Shown: positions 15,585 to 22,646 of the stretch, piece after piece | Position numbering within the stretch: position 1 is the first letter of the stretch | Layout: each line of letters opens with the position of its first letter | Source: JBDKVA01 sp039679375 | Lineage (GTDB): Bacteria > Bacillota > Clostridia > Acetivibrionales > DTU013 | Length of the DNA stretch: 26,119 bases | Assembly: GCA_039679375.1 (NCBI GenBank) | Contig: JBDKVA010000146.1 | Location: forward strand, 1 to 26,119 | Direction of reading: 5' to 3' | The notes under the pieces: generated by a model | The model's input: only the letters and a program-made list of their open reading frames with translations | What the model was told of the DNA's origin: nothing | Databases searched by the model: none | Position numbers and translations under genes: made by a program

Positions 15585-17360
15585 CTAGTTAATCTGTCCC
15601 TTGTACTTCTCATACTGCTCTGAATAAATTGTTACCTCTTGTTCAAATCCAAGCGCCTTGCACTTGGAGATTATTTCATCTTTGATTTTATTGTAATCGG
15701 CCTCCGATTTTGCCACTATTGCTTTTGCATAGTTGTTCTGAAAGTATTCATCCGCCTGGAGTATGATTTTACTTGAATCGCTTCCCTGAGGTATGCTGAT
15801 TGATGTGATTAATCCCATATCATACACGGCATATTTATACTTTGCTAAATCCTCAAGCATTGTGTCCTGTTTCCTGTAAGCCAAATAATCTTTTTGCGCG
15901 TCTGTTATCGCTATATTCTGCACTTCGGGCCACATTAACAAATTGAGGTAATCTCCTTCCGAATCCTTACCGGCTCTGATTTGCATATTACTATATTTAC
16001 CGGGACCGTAATTTTCGGCAAACTTTGCATCAGTTCTATATATTTCAACAGTTTCCGGTTTTATTACACGTTTTCCATCCTTCATATCATATAAAAATCC
16101 CTCGGGTCCGCTTAGTAAAAGCCTTGCACCTTCATCGCCCGCCAGATAGTTGAACACATCCATTACTCTGTCCGCGTTCTTGCAGCTATTGGAAATAAAC
16201 ATGACATTCTGGTCTCCGATGCCTTGAGTAGTCCCAAAAGACGCATTTCCCGTAGTGGCATAAACTAAAGGAACATACCCTTTTTCAGGCGTACCGCGTT
16301 TGATAAACTGAGCGTCGGCGCCTCCCAGAGTCCAGTTGCATTCAGCTGCCATATATCTTCCGGTTTTCGCCTTGTTCATAAATGCATCAAATTTTAAAGT
16401 GAGAGATTCCGGATCCAGAAGACCCAGTCTATAAGCCTTATTGTAGAAAAACATCGATTCCCACATTACACTATCGGGATCTGTTACTCTAGCCACGATT
16501 TTATCTTTAGAGACGTCAATAGATACATTGGTTGTCATCTGTACAATGCCTTTATAAGCGCCGTGTGCCTTATCTATCATATGATTGCCCCATTGCTCGG
16601 CAAGGAACACGCCGAGGCCGTAGGTAGGCTTTCCACTCACATTCTGAGGTTCAAGACCGACCATATCCTGAAGTACCTTCAAAAATTCATCGTCATTGGT
16701 TATTTGAGGACAACCCAGCTTTTTGTATAAGTCCCACCTGATGTTGTATCCGTTATCAAGAACTCTGCCGCCTTTAATTTGAAGATCGGATAAATCTACA
16801 TTATGGGGGATAAAATACAACGCATGCGTATCATCGGATTTTAAAAGCTTTGATGCCCTCAAAGCTTTTCCAACATTCTTTTCAAGCTCCTGTCCGTTGG
16901 TTTTTATGAGGTCGTCAAGAGGTTTAGCTAATTTTGCATTCAACACAGCTTCTCTGAGCGCGGCATTTGCAACAAGCATAACATCCGGCAAATCCTGGCT
17001 TGCAATCAGCAATGTTGCACTCTGGTAGAAATCGCTTACCCCGATGGAAGGAGTGTGGTCGATTGTAACGCCTGTCTTTTCTTTTATTTGATTCATTATA
17101 GCGTCATCCTGGATTCCTGTGGTAATATAATTGGACCGTGATACGCCGCCAAACCAGGTGACTGTGACAGGATCCTTCTTAATTTCTATAGCAGTTGCCT
17201 GCTGTGAAGATGTATCCGGAACAGCAGACGCAGCAGCAACTGTAGACGCAGTTGTTGACGCTCCATTCTTATCCCCTGACTGACCGCCGCCGCATGCAGT
17301 CATTGAAACTAAAAAGATTACTGCCAGTACCGCAGCCAGCATTCCTGATCTCATACGCAT
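15585..17360 (-). CDS. Extracellular solute-binding lipoprotein, module 2
   Basis: 591 residues; a paralogue of the module 1 binding protein. The lipobox is SMTAC with Cys23, followed by a Ser/Ala/Thr tether. The binding domain begins VTVTWFGG and shares GIQDDAIMNQIKEKTGVTID, FLAEQWGNHMIDKAHGAYKG and DRVMDVFNYLAGDEGA with copy 1. Differences cluster in the early region around residues 95-165 and in the stretch ATTGNASFGTT, which may alter ligand choice. The start ATG at 17360 has GGAGGG 7 bases upstream; the frame is open to a TTG at 17375, but that overlaps the ribosome binding site. It follows permease 2 by 62 bases and ends at a terminator. It delivers oligosaccharide to the two permeases upstream (inferred from family and order). 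Confidence 0.93.
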   Translation of the reverse strand: MRMRSGMLAAVLAVIFLVSMTACGGGQSGDKNGASTTASTVAAASAVPDTSSQQATAIEIKKDPVTVTWFGGVSRSNYITTGIQDDAIMNQIKEKTGVTIDHTPSIGVSDFYQSATLLIASQDLPDVMLVANAALREAVLNAKLAKPLDDLIKTNGQELEKNVGKALRASKLLKSDDTHALYFIPHNVDLSDLQIKGGRVLDNGYNIRWDLYKKLGCPQITNDDEFLKVLQDMVGLEPQNVSGKPTYGLGVFLAEQWGNHMIDKAHGAYKGIVQMTTNVSIDVSKDKIVARVTDPDSVMWESMFFYNKAYRLGLLDPESLTLKFDAFMNKAKTGRYMAAECNWTLGGADAQFIKRGTPEKGYVPLVYATTGNASFGTTQGIGDQNVMFISNSCKNADRVMDVFNYLAGDEGARLLLSGPEGFLYDMKDGKRVIKPETVEIYRTDAKFAENYGPGKYSNMQIRAGKDSEGDYLNLLMWPEVQNIAITDAQKDYLAYRKQDTMLEDLAKYKYAVYDMGLITSISIPQGSDSSKIILQADEYFQNNYAKAIVAKSEADYNKIKDEIISKCKALGFEQEVTIYSEQYEKYKGQIN

Positions 17361-17396
17361 TTTGATTCCCTCCAAAATATTATTGAATTTATATCA

Positions 17397-17411
17397 AGGC
17401 CTTTCAGACCA
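17397..17411 (-). promoter_or_regulatory. Intercistronic hairpin before binding-protein gene 2
   Basis: On the minus strand TGGTCT and AGGCCT pair around GAA: five pairs including one G-U, with only the outermost pair lost. It aligns with the module 1 hairpin at 8416-8430 within a well-conserved spacer (GATATAAAT and CAATAATATTTT are shared). Retention of pairing despite base change suggests the structure matters. Confidence 0.5.
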
Positions 17412-17422
17412 CAATACACTCT

Positions 17423-18298
17423 TTACCCTTTTACCGCACCTAAAAGTATGCCTTTTATAAAATGTCTCTGTAAAAGAGGGTAGACCAGAAATACGGGTAA
17501 AACTACTACTATCGTAATGGTCATTCTTACAGAAGTCGGAGTGATCTGTGTAATTTGGGTTGTATCCACAATTCTCCCTTCAAACGCATTTGCCGAGCTG
17601 GATTGAAGAAAATTAAGAAGCATCAGCTGCAGTGTCTGTAGTTTGGGGTTGTTGCACAGATATAGGTTATCTGTCCATCCATTCCATTGACCCACTGCCT
17701 GGAATATCGCAACTGTAGCTAATATCGGCCTCGACATGGGCATTATAAGCTTACGCCATACAGTAAAATGATTTGCTCCGTCAACCATAGCTGATTCTTC
17801 AATAGAAGGCGGAAGCTGTTCGAAATATGTTTTTAACAGGACTACATAAAATGCAACTACCGTCCCGGGTAAAATGTAAAGAAGGAAGTTGTTCCTAAGG
17901 CCCATTGCTTTCATTGTAAGATACCATGGGATTAAGCCTGAGTTTATATACATGGTCAGAAGAAGCGCCCTATACATAAATTTTCTTAACGGGAGTTTGT
18001 TTTTTGACAATCCATATGCAACGAGGGAACAGCCTGTCAATGTAAGAACCGTGCCAGTTACTGTCCTTGCGGCAGATATAAAAGCTGCATGAAAAATCCC
18101 TTGTATTTTAAATATAGTCAGGTAATTTAATATGGTAATCCCCTTGGGATATATTGTAAGGCCTCCGGCTGCCAAATCCGGATTACTTATGGAATAAATA
18201 AATATGTAATAAAAAGGATAGAATGTTATAATGCCAAGAATAGATAATGCAATTATATTTAGTATGTCAAAAGTCGATTCGCCAAATGTTTTCTTCAT
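17423..18298 (-). CDS. Carbohydrate ABC transporter permease (YtcP/MalG-like), module 2
   Basis: 291 residues with six membrane segments, the second permease of the module 2 importer. The EAA loop is EESAMVDGANHFTVWRKLIM then P. The C-terminus is GILLGAVKG. It aligns end to end with the module 1 copy, keeping FYPFYYIFIYSISNPDLAAG and WNGWTDNLYLCNNPKLQTLQ. The start ATG at 18298 has GGAGG 5 bases upstream. It follows permease 1 by 39 bases, almost the same spacing as in module 1. As in module 1, no ATPase gene accompanies it. Confidence 0.93.
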   Translation of the reverse strand: MKKTFGESTFDILNIIALSILGIITFYPFYYIFIYSISNPDLAAGGLTIYPKGITILNYLTIFKIQGIFHAAFISAARTVTGTVLTLTGCSLVAYGLSKNKLPLRKFMYRALLLTMYINSGLIPWYLTMKAMGLRNNFLLYILPGTVVAFYVVLLKTYFEQLPPSIEESAMVDGANHFTVWRKLIMPMSRPILATVAIFQAVGQWNGWTDNLYLCNNPKLQTLQLMLLNFLQSSSANAFEGRIVDTTQITQITPTSVRMTITIVVVLPVFLVYPLLQRHFIKGILLGAVKG

Positions 18299-18337
18299 AA
18301 AAGCCTCCGATACATTTTATATGGGATTATTTCCTAA

Positions 18338-19282
18338 TCAAATAATGCTCTTGCCTGTAGCGACCTTTGACATTGAATTTGCGATTAACAGCAGCACGAC
18401 GCTTACCAGAGTCTTGAATATACCCACAGCTGTTGCATATGAAAAATCCAATTGCTGCAGTCCCAGGGCATAAGTATAGGTGTCTATTACATTGATCCAG
18501 TCATAAACCATTGCATTTTTAAAAACATAATACTGGTCAAATCCGGTATTTATAAGATTCCCGACATTTATAATAAGACAAACGGAGAATGTAGGTAAAA
18601 TTCCCGGTATGGTGATATGCAATATTCTTTTGAATCGGCCTGCCCCATCTACTTCTGCCGCATCATATAACTCCTTGTCAATGCCTGCTATGGCGGCAAG
18701 ATATACTATAGCGTTCCATCCCAGGCCCTTCCAAACCGATGCAAAGGTTTGAAGAAACCATGTCGCGTGAGGATCTGCAAGAATATCGGCAGGCTGCTTG
18801 ATGAGCTTCAGATCAAGTAAAAAATGATTAAGAAAACCATCCTCGACAGATAAGAAAGTAAAAAATATGGAGTAAACAATAACCCACGAAATGAAGTTTG
18901 GGAATGATGAAACAGTTTGTATCGTTCTTTTGAAACGGTTACTGTTTATTTCCGTGAGCATCAGTGCAAGTATTATAGGCAGTGGAGACAAAAACAGCTG
19001 CAGCAGGTTTAATACCAGTGTATTTCTAAGAACCGGAAGAAAAAGCGAACCTGCTCCAAAAAAACGCGCAAATTCCGATAAACCTATGAATTTACATGCA
19101 AATATGCTCATACCCGGTTTATAATCGATAAATGCAAGAATCCAGCCCCATAATGGACCATAACTGAAAACCATTGCCATCATAAAAAGGGGAACCGTCA
19201 TCAATATCAATACATATGAATCCTTCAGTTTTGTAATGCAGCTGTTAAATCCTGTTTTTTGAATTACTTTAGCAACAGCCAA
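18338..19282 (-). CDS. Carbohydrate ABC transporter permease (LplB-like), module 2
   Basis: 314 residues, exactly the length of the module 1 copy. It has six membrane segments, an N-terminal LILMTVPLFMMAMVFSYGPL followed by WGW, and the EAA loop YDAAEVDGAGRFKRILHITI then PG. The start is TTG at 19282, with AAGGAGAG 7 bases upstream, the same arrangement as in module 1. It is the first gene of operon 2 and is divergent from the module 2 kinase. The conserved promoter at 19325-19392 lies directly upstream. Confidence 0.93.
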   Translation of the reverse strand: MAVAKVIQKTGFNSCITKLKDSYVLILMTVPLFMMAMVFSYGPLWGWILAFIDYKPGMSIFACKFIGLSEFARFFGAGSLFLPVLRNTLVLNLLQLFLSPLPIILALMLTEINSNRFKRTIQTVSSFPNFISWVIVYSIFFTFLSVEDGFLNHFLLDLKLIKQPADILADPHATWFLQTFASVWKGLGWNAIVYLAAIAGIDKELYDAAEVDGAGRFKRILHITIPGILPTFSVCLIINVGNLINTGFDQYYVFKNAMVYDWINVIDTYTYALGLQQLDFSYATAVGIFKTLVSVVLLLIANSMSKVATGKSII

Positions 19283-19324
19283 TATGCCACTCTCCTTTTG
19301 TATCGGAATGATCTATTCAAGTTA

Positions 19325-19392
19325 ATTCTAGCATGATGAATAAATAACTTCTCTACATTGAATTCGAAACATGATTATAAAAATTAAAGATT
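19325..19392 (-). promoter_or_regulatory. Promoter and putative activator site of transporter operon 2
   Basis: ATTCTAGCATGATGAATAAAT (its first 15 bases match module 1 exactly) begins at 19325 and gives TAGAAT with an extended TGC on the minus strand. The 19-base box ATTATAAAAATTAAAGATT at 19374-19392 matches module 1 exactly. The 49-base spacing is identical, although the sequence between and around the two boxes has diverged. That is what one expects of a selected binding site and promoter. Confidence 0.65.
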
Positions 19393-19423
19393 ATAAACAT
19401 ATCTTCACGCTTTTTTCAAACTA

Positions 19424-19453
19424 TTGCATTGCGTCAAACACATGTATTATAAT
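19424..19453 (+). promoter_or_regulatory. Probable vegetative promoter of the kinase 2 gene
   Basis: TTGCAT (19424-19429) and TATAAT (19448-19453) are 18 bases apart, 26 bases before the TTG start. The GTATTATAATT block resembles ATATTATAATT before kinase 1. Confidence 0.6.
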
Positions 19454-19479
19454 TCTATATAGTAAGGGAGGTGCTTGAA

Positions 19480-21297
19480 TTGAGTAATATTCCTTTCTAT
19501 AAAAAACTGGGCCTCAAAAACAAGCTCCTGTTACTATTCATTATTGCAGTCGTCATACCATTTTTAGTAATAATAAGTATAACGGTAAAAATGCTTTCGG
19601 ATCAGATTGTTAAACAATCTACACAGATTTACCGAAGGTCGGTGCAGCAGACTGTAAGTAACCTTAAAGAAATGCTTATGCAATATGTGACTATTTCCAA
19701 CAGGTACTCCTTTGACGAAACACTAAAAAAATTTTTGGATATCAACCGCAGCTATACAAAAGAAACTGAAATATTAGACATTTATGAAGAATATTTAAAT
19801 CCAATTAAATTCTATAATAAATTCACTTCACCTTCAAATATCGACTTAAAGGTATATTTTTTAAACCCGACCCTCATACAGGATTATGATACATACGTTT
19901 TTGCAGACGAGACGATCCAGGCCGAAGAGCCTTTTATAACCGGGAAAAAGGCAGATGGAAAGATGGCCTGGGGAATGAACAGCGATAATGTATTTCTATC
20001 CCGCATGTCAAAATATTATAACGATAGTAAAAACTTTTTTATAGTCGCGCTATACATCGATAAAGCAAAACTCCATACATTAATCAATCAGGAGGTTGCA
20101 ACGGGCACTACCATAATCATATCTGATGAAAACGGAAATGTGATTACTGCCAACAATAACAAACTGGCAGAAAGGCCGATAACTCAAAAAGCGTATTATA
20201 ATCAGTTAATGACTTTGACAGAAAGTAATTTTACCGACAGCGACGATACTCAATACAAAATAATCAGCATACCCCTTAGCATATATGATAACAAAAGTCT
20301 GCCTGATTGGAGAGTCTCCGCCCTGATACCAGTCGATATAATGCTTACTGACGAGAAGAAAATCAAAAACGTTATCTACATTATATGCCTGTTGTGTTTT
20401 GCCGTATCAAGCATTCTCTTCGTGCTGTTCATACAGAAAATAACTAAACGCATGAAAAAACTCATCACTAAAATGAAAAAGATCAATGGAAAGGAATTCT
20501 CAATAATCGAAGACGATGGCAATCAGGATGAAGTTGGCCTGGTCACGAGAATCTTTAACGGGATGGTGATAAATCTTCAAAAGCTGATTTGTGAAAATTA
20601 TGAAACCAATTTAAATTTAAAGGATATGGCTCTTAAGAAACGTGAAGCTGAACTCTATGCATTGCAAAGCCAGATTCATCCCCATTTTCTGTTCAACACC
20701 CTGGAATCCCTCAGGATGGGTCTCGTAGAAAATAGCGATGACGAAAACGCCACGCTTGTCGAAAACCTGTCAGACCTGTTAAGGAAGAGTTTAAGCTGGA
20801 GCGGAGAGATCATCAATATTAGTGATGAAATTGAGTTCGCTAGAATTTATCTCGATATACAGAAATTCAGGTTTATTGATAAATTGAATTACAGTATAGA
20901 TATGCCGGATGCATTAAAGGACTGCAGGATTCCGAAATTAACCGTTCAGCCGATTGTTGAAAATGCAGTCCTGCACGGGGCAGAACCTAAATGGGGAAGC
21001 TGTAATATTCACATTTCTGTAAGTGAAGAAAATAACTCCGTATTAATTAAGGTGGCGGACAATGGTATAGGGATAGATGATAGTACACTCAATGCAATAA
21101 AACATGACCTCTCATATGGAAGTGAAATGAAAAAAGGTTCCAGTATCGGTCTCAAAAATGTTAACGACAGAATACACCTGAACTATGGAGATGAGTACGG
21201 AATAGACATAATAAGCAAAGCGGGAGACGGTGCAACCGTTACCATAAAAATTCCATTCCAAAAAGAACAAAATGTCAGGAGTTCGCAGTATGCTTAA
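19480..21297 (+). CDS. YesM-like sensor histidine kinase, module 2
   Basis: 605 residues; a close paralogue of kinase 1 in every domain. It has a first membrane segment (about 17-37), an extracellular sensor, a second segment (VIYIICLLCFAVSSILFVLF), HAMP, then LQSQIHPHFLFNTLE with His402 as probable phospho-acceptor. The ATPase motifs are VENAVLHG, DNGIG and GSSIGLKN. The start is TTG at 19480, with AGGGAGG 8 bases upstream; an in-frame GTG at 19471 overlaps that signal. The sensor keeps long blocks in common with kinase 1 (IDLKVYFLNPTLIQ, DWRVSALIPVD), hinting at related ligands. The phosphotransfer helix (NTLESLRMGLVENSDDENAT) barely differs, so cross-talk with regulator 1 is likely. It overlaps its regulator gene by 8 bases. 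Confidence 0.93.
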   Translation: MSNIPFYKKLGLKNKLLLLFIIAVVIPFLVIISITVKMLSDQIVKQSTQIYRRSVQQTVSNLKEMLMQYVTISNRYSFDETLKKFLDINRSYTKETEILDIYEEYLNPIKFYNKFTSPSNIDLKVYFLNPTLIQDYDTYVFADETIQAEEPFITGKKADGKMAWGMNSDNVFLSRMSKYYNDSKNFFIVALYIDKAKLHTLINQEVATGTTIIISDENGNVITANNNKLAERPITQKAYYNQLMTLTESNFTDSDDTQYKIISIPLSIYDNKSLPDWRVSALIPVDIMLTDEKKIKNVIYIICLLCFAVSSILFVLFIQKITKRMKKLITKMKKINGKEFSIIEDDGNQDEVGLVTRIFNGMVINLQKLICENYETNLNLKDMALKKREAELYALQSQIHPHFLFNTLESLRMGLVENSDDENATLVENLSDLLRKSLSWSGEIINISDEIEFARIYLDIQKFRFIDKLNYSIDMPDALKDCRIPKLTVQPIVENAVLHGAEPKWGSCNIHISVSEENNSVLIKVADNGIGIDDSTLNAIKHDLSYGSEMKKGSSIGLKNVNDRIHLNYGDEYGIDIISKAGDGATVTIKIPFQKEQNVRSSQYA

Positions 21298-22543
21298 AGC
21301 AGTCATTGTAGATGATGAAAAAAGAATCAGGGATGGTATGAAAATGCTGATAAAGTGGGAAGATCACGGCTTTGTCATTATCGGACAGGCATGCGACGGT
21401 ATTGAGGCATTGGAAATATGCCGCCGTGAAAAACCCGATCTTGTAATAACAGATATAAAAATGCCCAGAATGGACGGTTTGCTGCTGACTTCCGAATTGA
21501 AAAAAATGGATCGGAGCATCAGCATTATAATACTGAGCGGTTATAACGATTTTAGCTATGCAAAGCAGGCGCTGAAGTACGGCGTAAATAATTATCTTCT
21601 AAAGCCCGTAAATAAAGGAGAACTACGCAAAGAACTTGATAAAATCAGGTATGACATTATGTCTATGCTATCACATGAAGAGGAAGTACGGCAAGACATC
21701 ACAAATTTAAAAGACCTGTTCCTGATAACGCTTATTAATGGTGATATTAGTAAGGAAGAAGCCTTTAAAGATCCGTCAAACCGGAATATCGGCCTGGAAA
21801 ATGCAAAAAGCCTGTGCGTATGTATTATGGATATTATCGGTCGCACCATCCATAACAATGAAATATCGGAATCTGATGAATCAACCAAAAAGTCTATGAT
21901 CAGGAATGAAATGGGAGAACTTCTCGGCGCAACAAAATCGAGACATTTCTGCGAATATTCAAAAGGGCGTTATTGCATTCTTGCCAAATCGATGGATATA
22001 CCGCTTAAAACAGAACAGCTTGTTGAAGATTCACAGGAAATTGTAAATACTGTGAAAAAACACTGTGATATTGATTCAATCATAGCAATCGGTGATATAG
22101 TCACGTCTGTAGAGGACTTAAACGCCTCATATAACCGCGCTGCATCTTTGCTGGAAATGAGAACCGGCGCATGCAGCATTGAGAAAGTCCTTTATTACTT
22201 GCCATCCAATTCTTCGGCTGACATTGTTGAGATATTGATGTTTATTAATAAACATTATGCTGAGGAATTGAGCCTAAAAAAGCTTGCCGAGGTTTTTTAC
22301 ATAAATCCGGCATATCTTGGGCAACTCTTAAAAAAAGAAACAGGAGCATATTTTTATGAACTCCTGAATAAAATCCGGGTGGAAAACTCCAAAAAATATC
22401 TGCATGATAATGTTTATTCAATACAAAGGATATCGGAAATCGTCGGCTATAAAAGCACAAACCACTTTTGTAAATATTTTAAAGAGATTGTTGGAAGAAA
22501 CCCTGCCGATTATAAAAAAAATTATCTATCGACCAAAGTATAA
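21290..22543 (+). CDS. YesN-like response regulator, REC plus AraC-type HTH, module 2
   Basis: 417 residues, the same length as regulator 1. The receiver has Asp8/Asp9, phospho-acceptor Asp55 in LVITDIKMPRMDG and YLLKPVNK. The C-terminal AraC-type domain contains SLKKLAEVFYINPAYLGQLL and ISEIVGYKSTNHFCKYFKEI. The start ATG at 21290 has AGGAG 8 bases upstream. An ATG six codons earlier (21272) lacks a ribosome binding site and would break the match to regulator 1. It is expected to act on the permease operon divergent from kinase 2, and possibly on that of module 1, since both carry the same 19-base box. The linker between domains is the least conserved part. Confidence 0.93.
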   Translation: MLKAVIVDDEKRIRDGMKMLIKWEDHGFVIIGQACDGIEALEICRREKPDLVITDIKMPRMDGLLLTSELKKMDRSISIIILSGYNDFSYAKQALKYGVNNYLLKPVNKGELRKELDKIRYDIMSMLSHEEEVRQDITNLKDLFLITLINGDISKEEAFKDPSNRNIGLENAKSLCVCIMDIIGRTIHNNEISESDESTKKSMIRNEMGELLGATKSRHFCEYSKGRYCILAKSMDIPLKTEQLVEDSQEIVNTVKKHCDIDSIIAIGDIVTSVEDLNASYNRAASLLEMRTGACSIEKVLYYLPSNSSADIVEILMFINKHYAEELSLKKLAEVFYINPAYLGQLLKKETGAYFYELLNKIRVENSKKYLHDNVYSIQRISEIVGYKSTNHFCKYFKEIVGRNPADYKKNYLSTKV

Positions 22544-22560
22544 TGAAGTACAATACTTCC

Positions 22561-22617
22561 CAAAAAATACAAAAGGCTGTCAGAGCTTTGTATTTTTATA
22601 TACTCATTCCGACAGCC
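22561..22617 (-). terminator. Terminator between regulator 2 and beta-helix gene 2
   Basis: GGCTGTCAGAG (22575-22585) pairs imperfectly with ATTCCGACAGCC (22606-22617). On the minus strand the stem is followed by TTTTGTATTTTTT. It ends the transcript of beta-helix gene 2 and is the counterpart of the palindrome at 13627-13670. Confidence 0.75.
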
Positions 22618-22646
22618 AACCAGCATAGTGTGTTGACTTTTCTGCC

